This document shows positions 47,735-55,488 of a stretch of DNA of 64,000 bases, one piece after another (within the stretch, counting starts at the first letter, position 1; each line of letters begins with the position of its first letter). Where the stretch lies: the NCBI RefSeq assembly GCF_900107375.1, contig NZ_FNPT01000006.1, forward strand, positions 186,001 through 250,000. The letters run 5' to 3'. The notes under the pieces were generated by a model. The model worked only from the letters and a program-made list of their open reading frames with translations. It searched no databases and was not told the origin of the DNA. The stretch comes from Lysobacter sp. yr284. Its GTDB lineage: Bacteria > Pseudomonadota > Gammaproteobacteria > Xanthomonadales > Xanthomonadaceae. Both the position numbers and the translations under genes were made by a program.

Positions 47735-48423
47735 ACGCGCCGCGGCCGCCGCTGAGCCTGCCCGACGGCGCCCAGCGGCTGCTGCTGCACTCGTGCTGCG
47801 CGCCGTGCTCGGGCGAGGTCATGGAAGCGCTGCTGGCCGCGGGCATCGACTACACGATCTTCTTCTACAACCCCAACATCCACCCGGTGAAGGAATACGA
47901 GCTGCGCAAGGACGAGAACGTGCGCTTCGCCGACCAGCACGGCGTGCCCTTCGTCGATGCCGACTACGACACCGACAACTGGTTCGCCCGCGCCCGCGGC
48001 ATGGAGGACGAACCCGAGCGCGGCATCCGCTGCACCATGTGTTTCGACATGCGCTTCGAGCGCACCGCGCTGTACGCGCACGAGCACGGCTTCGCCGCGA
48101 TCAGCAGCTCGCTGGGGATCTCGCGCTGGAAGAACATGGAGCAGATCAACGATTGCGGCCACCGCGCCGCGGCGCGTTATCCGGGGCTGGCGTACTGGGA
48201 CTACAACTGGCGCAAGGGCGGCGGCGCCCAGCGCATGGTCGAGATCAGCAAGCGCGAGCGCTTCTACCAGCAGGAGTACTGCGGCTGCGTGTATTCGCTG
48301 CGCGACACCAATCGCCAGCGCAAGGCGCAGGGGCGCGGGCGGATCAAGATCGGCCTGGTCTATTACGGCGACGAGGCCGCGCCGGCCGCAGCGGTCGGCC
48401 CCATCGATCAGACGCAAACCTGA
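47731..48423 (+). CDS. queH: epoxyqueuosine reductase QueH
   Basis: A 230-residue protein of the QueH (DUF208) family with its cysteines in place: [11 protein letters not shown] (Cys22, Cys23, Cys26), [12 protein letters not shown] (Cys101, Cys104) and YCGCVYSL (Cys184, Cys186). QueH binds an iron-sulfur cluster and metal and reduces epoxyqueuosine to queuosine in tRNA, replacing the cobalamin-dependent QueG. It starts with GTG overlapping the mmsB stop (GTGA), so it is part of the riboswitch-led operon. It has no link to valine breakdown, but B12 control of a B12-independent isoenzyme is a well-known logic. Confidence 0.93.
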   Translation: MNAPRPPLSLPDGAQRLLLHSCCAPCSGEVMEALLAAGIDYTIFFYNPNIHPVKEYELRKDENVRFADQHGVPFVDADYDTDNWFARARGMEDEPERGIRCTMCFDMRFERTALYAHEHGFAAISSSLGISRWKNMEQINDCGHRAAARYPGLAYWDYNWRKGGGAQRMVEISKRERFYQQEYCGCVYSLRDTNRQRKAQGRGRIKIGLVYYGDEAAPAAAVGPIDQTQT

Positions 48424-48432
48424 GCGCGCCCG

Positions 48433-48448
48433 CGCCGCCGGCGCGGCG
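48433..48448 (+). terminator. weak GC hairpin after queH
   Basis: CGCCGC and GCGGCG pair around a CGGC loop ten bases after the queH stop. Surrounding sequence is highly GC-rich and no T-run follows, so a terminator role is only possible. Confidence 0.3.
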
Positions 48449-48512
48449 GCGCTATTGACCCGGGCGCCGCGCGCGCTTGAAATCGCGGTTCCGCCGCCGC
48501 GCAGGAGCGCCC

Positions 48513-49046
48513 ATGCCGCCGCCGATCCGGGTCGAACTGGTCCCGCACGACCCGCGCTGGGCGCAGGCGGCGCGCGAACGCGCGTCGGCGCTGGCCGCGG
48601 CGATCGGGCCGGCGCTGGCCGCGGTGCACCACATCGGCTCGACCGCGATCGCCGGCATCCATGCCAAACCGGTGCTCGACCTGATGCCGGTGGTGCGCGA
48701 CTTGGCCGCGCTCGATGCGCGTCGCGGCGAGGTCGAGGCGCTGGGGTACCGCTGGTGGGGCGAGTACGGCCTGCCGGGTCGGCGCTATTGCACGCTCAGC
48801 GATGCGGCCGGCGAGCGGCGGCTGGTGCATGCGCATTGCTATGAGGCGGAATCGGCGCAGGCCGGGCGCCATCTGGCGTTCCGCGACTATCTGCGCGCGC
48901 ATGCGCGCGTCGCCGCCGAGTACGACGCGGTCAAGTTGCGTTGCCGCGCGCGCCATCCCGAGGATTCGCACGCCTACAGCGATTGCAAGCACGCGTGGAT
49001 ACAGCGCGCGCAAGCGCGGGCGCTGCGTTGGCGGGCCGGAGAATGA
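48513..49046 (+). CDS. GrpB family protein
   Basis: A 177-residue protein of the GrpB/UPF0157 group, which has a nucleotidyltransferase-like fold. The pattern VELVPHDPRWAQAARERA, HHIGSTAIAGIHAKPVLDLMPVV and GLPGRRYCTL is typical, with two Asp of the fold near DLMPVV. The ATG at 48513 follows GGAG; an upstream in-frame ATG at 48477 lacks such a site. Molecular function in bacteria is not settled. Confidence 0.88.
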   Translation: MPPPIRVELVPHDPRWAQAARERASALAAAIGPALAAVHHIGSTAIAGIHAKPVLDLMPVVRDLAALDARRGEVEALGYRWWGEYGLPGRRYCTLSDAAGERRLVHAHCYEAESAQAGRHLAFRDYLRAHARVAAEYDAVKLRCRARHPEDSHAYSDCKHAWIQRAQARALRWRAGE

Positions 49047-49103
49047 AAGCGCCGATGCAGCGTCGGCGCGCGCGGTGCGGACCCGCGCCCGAGCGCGCGG
49101 CGG

Positions 49104-49128
49104 GCGCCGGCGGGTTCGCCGCCGGCGC
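49104..49128. terminator. hairpin between convergent genes
   Basis: GCGCCGGCGG and CCGCCGGCGC form a perfect ten-base stem with a GTTCG loop, ten bases before the end of the minus-strand gene and 58 bases after grpB-like gene. It may act for both directions. Confidence 0.55.
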
Positions 49129-49137
49129 GTCGTGCGA

Positions 49138-49563
49138 TTACTTCAGCGCAGCCAGGCCGACCGCGGTGTACAACTCGTTCTGCGCCTTCTTCGCCATCGA
49201 GCGCGGCACCTTGACCAGGAAGCCGTCGCCGGACAGGCCGACGTCGCCCTGCACCACCAGGCCGTTGACGCGCACGTAGCTCTTGAACGACCAGCGGCCG
49301 TCGTTGCGGTCGATCTCCAGGAACATCGGCGCGGTCAGGAAGCCGGTGCCTTTCTGATAGACGCGCAGGCCGCCTTCGCTGCGCTTGAGCGCATAGCCGT
49401 TGCGGCCGGCCCAGCCTTGCGCGAGCGCGTAGACGTCCTGGTCGGAATCGAACTGGACGTAGTCGAACTGGTGTTTGCCGTTCTTGGCGACCAGGGCCAT
49501 GACGGCGAGGAAACCCAGGCCGCAGAGGCCGCCGAAGATGCCCATTACGATGATGGAAACCAT
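49138..49563 (-). CDS. hypothetical membrane-anchored protein (141 aa)
   Basis: The ATG follows AAGGAA. The first 25 residues form one hydrophobic helix (MVSIIVMGIFGGLCGLGFLA), likely an uncleaved anchor; the rest is a strand-rich domain with FDYVQFDSDQDVYALAQGWAGRNGYALKR and WSFKSYVRVNGLVVQGDVGL. I do not recognise it. It stands alone. Confidence 0.65.
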   Translation of the reverse strand: MVSIIVMGIFGGLCGLGFLAVMALVAKNGKHQFDYVQFDSDQDVYALAQGWAGRNGYALKRSEGGLRVYQKGTGFLTAPMFLEIDRNDGRWSFKSYVRVNGLVVQGDVGLSGDGFLVKVPRSMAKKAQNELYTAVGLAALK

Positions 49564-50300
49564 GTCTTTCCTTGAGGCGGACGGACGCCGGGACCGGCGT
49601 CCGTGCCGTAGTGCGCCGCGCGGACGGCGGCAGGGGGAGGCCGGCGTTCGCGGGGTGCGGCCGGGCGCGGGATGCTAGCAAGGCGGCGAAGCGGCCGCAA
49701 TCTCGGCGCCTGTTGGGATTGAATCCGACGTCGTTCGCATCGCTGCATCGCGCGCGTGGGCATCGGCGCGTGGGCAGCGCCGGGCGCGGCGATGCGCCTG
49801 GGCGCGCGCGCCGACAGGCGCATCGACGTCGTGCGGCGCGAGTTCGGCGAATGCCCGGCCGGTTATGAAACTCGACGACTCATTGCTTCGCGTCGCGTTC
49901 GGCCCGCGCGCGAGCGCGCGATGGGTTTTGGCAAGCGCATCAATCAAATCAAAACGCGAACGCGGCGCGCACCGGGCCATCGATCCGATCGCTGATTGCA
50001 GGCGTTTTTTCGCTGGATTTTCTGCTTTGCTCACCTTCGCTCACGGTCGATTTCATCGGAATAACGAGCCCGCGCGAACGCCTGCCCACTTCGGATGAGC
50101 CGCGGGTTGCAGTAAGCGAATCCCTGGATTTTTAGCGGCCGCTTTATCGCCCCTTGTCACGTTATTGAGGGTTAGGAAGCGATACAAAGCTTGAAAATAC
50201 TACGGCGAACATCTGCGATGATCGCCACGTCGATGCAAGTGCGAACGCGCGCCGACGACGTCATCCGAACGAGAAAACGACAAACAGAACAGGGGGATTC
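49564..50300. other. long intergenic region with AT-rich half
   Basis: 737 bases without a supportable gene. The left half is GC-rich; from about 49980 to 50290 the base composition falls noticeably (GCGTTTTTTCGCTGGATTTTC, TGGATTTTTAGC, GGGTTAGGAAGCGATACAAAGC split here in short pieces). The stretch CTTGTCACGTTATTGAGGG could hold promoter elements for the gene at 50301, and room exists for a small RNA, but no defined structure was found by eye. Confidence 0.45.
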
Positions 50301-50780
50301 ATGGCCGCGTCTTCGCGCCTTCCCGTGGCGCTGCTGGGCAGCGCCGTCTTGATTCTCGGCGTGCTGATCTGGAAACCGTGGAGCGCGCCGAGCCGGTCCG
50401 CTCCGGCCGCGGCCGGTGCCGCGGGCGAGCAAGCGCTCGGCGCGGCGCCGCAGGCGGCGCAGCCGCAAGCGTTGGGCGAAGCGCCGCAACTGACCGGGCC
50501 GCAGCGCCAGGCCGTCGTGGCCGAGACCGTGCGCAGCGCCGCGCCGCAGGCGCAGCCGCCGCAGAGCTACAAGGGCCCCGACGGAAAACAGCACGAGATC
50601 GTCTACAACCAGGGCCTGGCGCTGTCGCCGGGCGCGCGCGAGGAACTCAAGCGCCAGCGCCTGCAGCAGATGCGCGACCAGCCCGAGGCGATTTCCAAGA
50701 TCTACGGCATCGGCAGGGACGAGATCGCCGCCGTCCTCGCCGGCAAGCGACCTTTCCCCGACCGGCTGATCGACCAGTAG
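50301..50780 (+). CDS. hypothetical membrane-anchored protein (159 aa)
   Basis: The ATG follows AGGGGG. A short hydrophobic N-terminus (LPVALLGSAVLILGVLIW, residues 7-24) is likely a membrane anchor or uncleaved signal. Next is an Ala/Gln/Pro-rich spacer, then a soluble part with YKGPDGKQHEIVYNQGLALSPGAREELKRQRLQQMRDQPEAISKIYGIGRDE. No family is recognised. The gene for a secreted protein follows after 130 bases, with a palindrome between them. Confidence 0.65.
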   Translation: MAASSRLPVALLGSAVLILGVLIWKPWSAPSRSAPAAAGAAGEQALGAAPQAAQPQALGEAPQLTGPQRQAVVAETVRSAAPQAQPPQSYKGPDGKQHEIVYNQGLALSPGAREELKRQRLQQMRDQPEAISKIYGIGRDEIAAVLAGKRPFPDRLIDQ

Positions 50781-50860
50781 CGCCGGCCGCTGCGCAGCAA
50801 GGCAACGCATCGCGCGTTGTCCCGGTTCCGGCCCCCAGCGAAACGGGCCGGAGCGTACGC

Positions 50861-50880
50861 CCATGGGCGCGCGCCCATGG
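50861..50880. repeat. perfect 20-base palindrome upstream of secreted-protein gene
   Basis: CCATGGGCGC is followed directly by its reverse complement GCGCCCATGG. It lies 31 bases before the start codon at 50911 and 80 bases after the preceding stop. It may be an operator or an attenuating hairpin. Confidence 0.55.
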
Positions 50881-50910
50881 CCTTAGATACGGACGAGAGA
50901 GGACTCTGCT

Positions 50911-52098
50911 ATGAAAGCCCGTCGTATGTACTGCCTGTTGGCCGCGGCGTTGCTGAGCGGCAATGCCTTGGCGCAAAGCGCCGATGGTTACGGCACCATC
51001 CTGCGCCTGCCGCTGGTGGTGAACAGCTCCACCTACTCCTCCACGATCTTCGTGCGCAACGCCGGAACCGCCACGGCGAGCGTCAAGGTCACCTACTACG
51101 GCGCGCCCGGCACGCCGTTCGCCGGCGAGCGCCCTTGCACCACCCTCAGCGTCGCGCCCAACGCGGTGGCATCGGGCACTCTGGCCGACCTGTGCGCGGT
51201 GCCGGCGGGCGCCGCCAGCAACTACGGCCAGATCGCCCTGGTCGAACAGAGCGCGGCCAACATCCCGATCACGGCCTATAGCCGCATCCAGTCCTTCGCC
51301 GGCGTCGGCTTCTCGGTGGAAGGCTTCAAGATCGGCTCGCTCGGCAGCGGCGCCAACGACTCGATCGTCACCGGCCTGCGCCGGCAGGCGGCGGCGCCGG
51401 GCTACCAGAGCAACTGCTTCGTGGCTTCGATCAACGAGCCGGTGCAGGTGACCTGGCAGCTGCGCGACGCCTCGGGCTCGCAGCTGGGCAACCAGCAGGT
51501 CACCAACCTCAGCGCCAACGAGACCGTGCGCATCCTCGACGTGTTCAGCGCGGCCGGCGCGCCGGCCGGCGACTACAGCAACGTGCAGGCGACCTTCCGC
51601 GGCACCACCCCGACCGCCAACCCGGCGTTCGCGGCGTACTGCACCACTCAGGAGAACGCGACCTTCGACGGCGACTTCCGCATCGCCAAGACCGCCGATC
51701 CGCAGGACGACCGCTCCAAGAAGATCGGCACCTCCAGCTCCAGCGCGCTGGGCACCCTGCTCGGCCTGCTGAGCGGCCAGGACCGCTTCGGCCTGTACCT
51801 GCAGGCGCCGGACTACGTCAGCTGCCGTCTCGACGGCACCGGCGCGCCGCAGCTGGAAATGCGCCTGGAAGATCCGCAGGGCAACGTCATCGCCGGCGGC
51901 AACAACATCAGTTCCTTCCAGAAGGTCTACCTGGGCGAGCGCAGCACCCGCAACAACGGGGTCAACGGGCTGTACGTGCTCAAGGTCGAGTCGCGCAACC
52001 TGCTGTCGCTGATGATCAACTACGGCGTCACCTGCGAGACCGGCAACGGCGCCAACCCGCCGCTGTTCATCGGCCACGCGATCGCCGAGGAGTTCTGA
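50911..52098 (+). CDS. secreted protein of unknown function (395 aa)
   Basis: A signal peptide (MKARRMYCLLAAALLSGNAL, cleavage after ...ALA, residue 21) precedes a strand-rich mature protein: YGTILRLPLVVNSSTYSSTIFVRNAGTATASVKVTYYG suggests an immunoglobulin-like first domain, and later parts (TWQLRDASGSQLGNQQVTNLSANETVRILDVF) a second similar one. The Ser, Thr, Asn and Gly content is high and six Cys of the mature part may form disulfides. The ATG follows AGAGAGGA. A clear intrinsic terminator lies 48 bases after the stop. I do not recognise a family; an extracellular or surface role is likely. Confidence 0.75.
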   Translation: MKARRMYCLLAAALLSGNALAQSADGYGTILRLPLVVNSSTYSSTIFVRNAGTATASVKVTYYGAPGTPFAGERPCTTLSVAPNAVASGTLADLCAVPAGAASNYGQIALVEQSAANIPITAYSRIQSFAGVGFSVEGFKIGSLGSGANDSIVTGLRRQAAAPGYQSNCFVASINEPVQVTWQLRDASGSQLGNQQVTNLSANETVRILDVFSAAGAPAGDYSNVQATFRGTTPTANPAFAAYCTTQENATFDGDFRIAKTADPQDDRSKKIGTSSSSALGTLLGLLSGQDRFGLYLQAPDYVSCRLDGTGAPQLEMRLEDPQGNVIAGGNNISSFQKVYLGERSTRNNGVNGLYVLKVESRNLLSLMINYGVTCETGNGANPPLFIGHAIAEEF

Positions 52099-52146
52099 TC
52101 GCGGCGTAGCGGCGCGGCGCCCAGCGCGCCGCCGGCGATGCCAGGG

Positions 52147-52179
52147 CCGCGTCCGCGCAAGCGGGCGCGGTTTTCTTTT
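52147..52179 (+). terminator. intrinsic (Rho-independent) terminator
   Basis: CCGCGTCCGC (52147-52156) pairs with GCGGGCGCGG (52161-52170) through a ten-base stem with one T-G pair and a GCAA loop, followed directly by TTTTCTTTT. It is the clearest intrinsic terminator in the window and ends the secreted-protein transcript. Confidence 0.88.
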
Positions 52180-52202
52180 GCCCGCCTCGCCGCGGCCCGC
52201 GT

Positions 52203-53138
52203 TCAGCGCCGGCGCAGCGCGCCCAGGGCGAAGCCGGCGGCGGCGAAGCTCGCTTCGCCGGCGGTGATCGCCAGGCGCCAGGCCAGCGCCAGCATCGCCG
52301 CGTTGCCGGCGCCGACCAGCGGCGCCAGGCACCAGAACAGGCCGGCCTCGCGCACGCCGAGCCCGGCCGGCACCAGCACCGCCAGCACGCCGGCCAAGCC
52401 GGCCAGGCACAGCGCGGACGAAGACTGCGCCAGGCCCAGCTCCAGGCCGAAACCGGCGACCAGCACGGCGAAGGACGCGCACATCGCCGCGTAAGCCAGC
52501 GCTTGCAGCAGCCACACCCGCGCCAGCACCGCGCGCGCGGGCAGGCCTTCGTTCCAGCCGGCCAGCGCCGCCGGCAGCCGCGCGGCCAGCGTCGCCGGCA
52601 CGCGCCGCCACAGCGCGGCCGCGCTGACCGCGACGGCGAAGCCGAGCAGGGCGAGTTGCAGCGCCAGCCCCGCGCGCGGCGGCAGCGCCGCCGGCGCGAT
52701 CAGCGCGGCGATCGCCGCGCCGATGCCCAGCGACAGCAACTGTTCGCGCACGAACAGCACGAAGGTCAGCGCGGCGCGGCGCTCGCCGGCGTACAGCGCG
52801 CTGCGCGCCACGCCCTGCCAGATCTTGCCGGGCAGGTACTTGGCCGGCAGGCTCTGGGCCCAGCGCAGTTGGTCGGCATACACCTGTCCGCGCACCCAGC
52901 GGCCGTGCGCGAACAGGTGCCAGGCCAGGCCGAAGGCGACCTGCATCGCCACGCACAGCGCCAGCGCCAGAGCGATGTCGGCCGCATCCAGGCGCTGCCA
53001 CAGCGGCTGCCATTGCGCGCGCCGCAGCCACGCCTGCTGCGCGACCAGCGCCAGCGCGGCCAGGCCGAGCAGCCAGCCGGCGGCGCGGCCGGCGCGGCGC
53101 CAGCGGCCGCGCGGGGCTGCGGGTTCAACCGAACGCAT
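52203..53138 (-). CDS. lysylphosphatidylglycerol synthase-type membrane protein
   Basis: A 311-residue integral membrane protein with about seven to eight helices and the pattern of the LPG synthase transmembrane (YbhN/AglD-like) family: WAQSLPAKYLPGKIWQGVAR near residue 95 and AGVLAVLVPAGLGVREAG near residue 260, both typical. Such domains act as lipid flippases or partners of glycosyltransferases. Its ATG overlaps the end of the upstream glycosyltransferase gene by 14 bases. As the last gene of a four-gene operon it may move the glycolipid made there. Confidence 0.82.
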   Translation of the reverse strand: MRSVEPAAPRGRWRRAGRAAGWLLGLAALALVAQQAWLRRAQWQPLWQRLDAADIALALALCVAMQVAFGLAWHLFAHGRWVRGQVYADQLRWAQSLPAKYLPGKIWQGVARSALYAGERRAALTFVLFVREQLLSLGIGAAIAALIAPAALPPRAGLALQLALLGFAVAVSAAALWRRVPATLAARLPAALAGWNEGLPARAVLARVWLLQALAYAAMCASFAVLVAGFGLELGLAQSSSALCLAGLAGVLAVLVPAGLGVREAGLFWCLAPLVGAGNAAMLALAWRLAITAGEASFAAAGFALGALRRR

Positions 53139-54333
53139 CGAGCCGTTCGGCGTAGCGTTGCGCCATGCCGCGCCAACTGCAGTGCGCGGCGGCGTGGGCG
53201 CGCGCGGCGCGGCCGCGTTCGCGCAGCGCGGCGCGGTCGGCGAGCAGTTCCAGCACCGCCGCCGACCACAGCCCTTCGTCGGCCTGCTCCGGCAGCAGCC
53301 GGCCCAGCGCCGGGGCGGCGAGCGCGTCGCGCAGGCCTTCCAGGTCGGCGGCGAGCACGTAGCGCCCGCTCATCGCCGCTTCCAGCGCGACCAGGCCGAA
53401 GCCCTCCGGATCGCCGGGCACGCGCCGGTTCGGCATCAGCGCCAGATCGCAGGCATCGAGCCGGCGCGCCTTTTCCGCGTCGTCGACCTCGCCCCACAGC
53501 CGCACCCGCGCCTGCAGGCCTTCGCGTTCGATCGCGCGCTCGATCGCGGCGCGGTCGGGGCCTTCGCCGACGATGTCCAGGACGATGCCGCGCGGGTCCG
53601 CGCGCAGCCGCGGCATCACCCGTTCGACGAACCACAGCGCGCCCTTGCGCCGCACCAGCCGGCCCAGGATCAGCAGGCGCGGCTCGGCCGCCGGCGGCAC
53701 CTGCGGCGAGGGTGCGGCCGCGGCGACGCCGGGATGGACCAGCGCGCAGCGCGCCGGATCGACGCCGGCCTCGCCGAGCCGGTCGCGGACGTAGCGGCTG
53801 ATGCAGAAATAGACGTCGAAGCGGTTCCAGAAGAAACGCCGCAGATAGGCGCGATAGCCGCGATGCGGCCAGGCGATGTCGAGCCCGTGCACGACCACCG
53901 CCACCGGCACTCCGGCCCAGCGCGCCGGCAGCGCCAGCGCAGCCAGCACCGGATCGCCGAGCAGCAGCACCCGCACGCGTCCGCGCAGCAGGCCGACGAG
54001 CAGGCGCGCCAACGCCCACGGCAGGAACAGCGGCAGGCCCCATTGGCCGCGGCCCCACTGCACCAAGGTCAGCGGCCGCAGCGCCGACAGTTCGCCGGCG
54101 ATGCGCGCGCTGAGCTGCTGCATGCCGCCGCGCGAGGGCGGGAACTTGCGGGTGAGGTACCAGATCGAGCGCGCGCCGGCGTCGCGCGCGGCGCGGTCGG
54201 GCGATGCGGCGTGCGCGTCGCCCGAATGCGCGCCGTGCGTACGCGCGTCGCTGGCCTGCGCGTCGCGCCGTTGCGCGCGGCTGGACTGCACGTCGTTGCG
54301 ATGTCCGTTGCCGGGCGGCGCGTCCTGGGCCAT
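53125..54333 (-). CDS. glycosyltransferase family 4
   Basis: A GT-B fold glycosyltransferase of about 402 residues. After an odd, low-complexity N-terminus (residues about 5-45, rich in Asp, Arg, Ala and His) the fold begins at IWYLTRKFPPSRGGMQQLS; the C-terminal domain has RLLILGRLVRRKGALWFVERVMP and the nucleotide-sugar motif PGDPEGFGLVALEAAMSG. The ATG at 54333 lies just after the stop of the upstream gene; 54357 (overlapping) is an alternative, and the true start might be later given the poor N-terminus. It transfers a sugar from a nucleotide donor, acceptor unknown, at the cytoplasmic face. Confidence 0.82.
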   Translation of the reverse strand: MAQDAPPGNGHRNDVQSSRAQRRDAQASDARTHGAHSGDAHAASPDRAARDAGARSIWYLTRKFPPSRGGMQQLSARIAGELSALRPLTLVQWGRGQWGLPLFLPWALARLLVGLLRGRVRVLLLGDPVLAALALPARWAGVPVAVVVHGLDIAWPHRGYRAYLRRFFWNRFDVYFCISRYVRDRLGEAGVDPARCALVHPGVAAAAPSPQVPPAAEPRLLILGRLVRRKGALWFVERVMPRLRADPRGIVLDIVGEGPDRAAIERAIEREGLQARVRLWGEVDDAEKARRLDACDLALMPNRRVPGDPEGFGLVALEAAMSGRYVLAADLEGLRDALAAPALGRLLPEQADEGLWSAAVLELLADRAALRERGRAARAHAAAHCSWRGMAQRYAERLDAFG

Positions 54334-54338
54334 CGGGC

Positions 54339-55391
54339 TCAAGCCGGCGGCCGCCATTCCGCGCGGCGGCGGCTTTGCTGCTGTTCTTCCAGCAGGCGCC
54401 GGTTGACCACCATCTGGTTGGCCAGCAGGCCGACCGCCGCGCCGACCGTGCCGACCACGATCAGCAGCGCCGACAGGATCAGCGACTGCACGTGGCCGTC
54501 GCCGTCGCCGTGGGCGAAGGCGTAGAGGAAGCGCGCGCCGATCAGCGCGCCCAGGCCCATGCACAGGCCCGCGGGAGCCAGGAAGAACTCCAGCGGGCGG
54601 TAGGTCAGGAACGAGCGCACGATGGTCAGCACCGAGCGCGCGACGTACTGCGGCACGCTGCGGATCAGCCGCGAGGGCCGGGTCGGCGGATTCACCCCGA
54701 CCGGCAGGCCCTCCACGCGCAGGCCCGACTGGCCGGCCTGGATCAGCGTTTCCAGGGTGTAGGTGTAGCCCGAATACACGTTCAGCCGCATCGCCGCATC
54801 GCGGCTGTAGGCGCGAAAGCCGCTGGTGGCGTCGTCCACGCGCACGCTGGCGGCGGCGCGCACGACCGCGCTGCCGAGCCGCTGCAGGCGCTTTTTCCAC
54901 CACGGGAAATGGGCGATGCGCTCGATCGGGCGGCAGCCGACGACGATGTCGGCGCGGCCGGCGAGCACGCGCGCGACCAGTTCCGGAATCGCGGCGGCGT
55001 CGTACTGGTTGTCGCCGTCGACGTTGACGATGACGTCGGCGCCGCGCCGGCAAGCCGCTTCCAGGCCGGCGCAGAACGCGCGCGCCAGGCCGCGGTTGTG
55101 CGGCAGGCGCAGCACCGCGTGGGCGCCGTGGGCGATGGCGACGCCGGCGGTGTCGTCGCTGGAGCCGTCGTCGATCACCAGCCATTCGACCTCGTCCACG
55201 CCGGGCAGGCGCCGCGGCAGCGCGGCCAGGGTCGCAGGCAGTTGCTCGGCCTCGTCGCGGCAGGGCAGTTGGATCACCACCTTGATCGGCTTGCGCGCAT
55301 AGCGCGCGTCGCGCGCCGGCGCGACCTCGGGGCGCAGCGGCCCGCCGGCGAAGACGGGACCCTCGGCGCGGAGCGACCTGCGTGCGTTCAT
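54339..55391 (-). CDS. glycosyltransferase family 2 (dolichol-phosphate-sugar synthase-like)
   Basis: A 350-residue GT-A enzyme: VVIQLPCRDEAEQLPATLAALP, VIDDGSSDDTAGVA, VNVDGDNQYDAAAIPELVA with the DXD-type metal site, and DDATSGFRAYSRDAA. Two hydrophobic helices near the C-terminus anchor it in the inner membrane. It most resembles polyprenyl-phosphate mannosyl/glucosyl transferases (DPM1/GtrB-like). The ATG follows GAGGAG. It sits between a large membrane sugar-transferase-like gene and a GT4 gene in one minus-strand operon, so it may load a sugar on undecaprenyl phosphate for use on the outer face. Confidence 0.88.
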   Translation of the reverse strand: MNARRSLRAEGPVFAGGPLRPEVAPARDARYARKPIKVVIQLPCRDEAEQLPATLAALPRRLPGVDEVEWLVIDDGSSDDTAGVAIAHGAHAVLRLPHNRGLARAFCAGLEAACRRGADVIVNVDGDNQYDAAAIPELVARVLAGRADIVVGCRPIERIAHFPWWKKRLQRLGSAVVRAAASVRVDDATSGFRAYSRDAAMRLNVYSGYTYTLETLIQAGQSGLRVEGLPVGVNPPTRPSRLIRSVPQYVARSVLTIVRSFLTYRPLEFFLAPAGLCMGLGALIGARFLYAFAHGDGDGHVQSLILSALLIVVGTVGAAVGLLANQMVVNRRLLEEQQQSRRRAEWRPPA

Positions 55392-55488
55392 CGGGCGGTC
55401 TCCTCTGGGAGGCGGCGGTCCGCCGCCGCAAGCGTTCGGTCGTGGATCCGGTGAGGCAGTGTCGGTACGGTGCGCATCGCGGCCGGCC

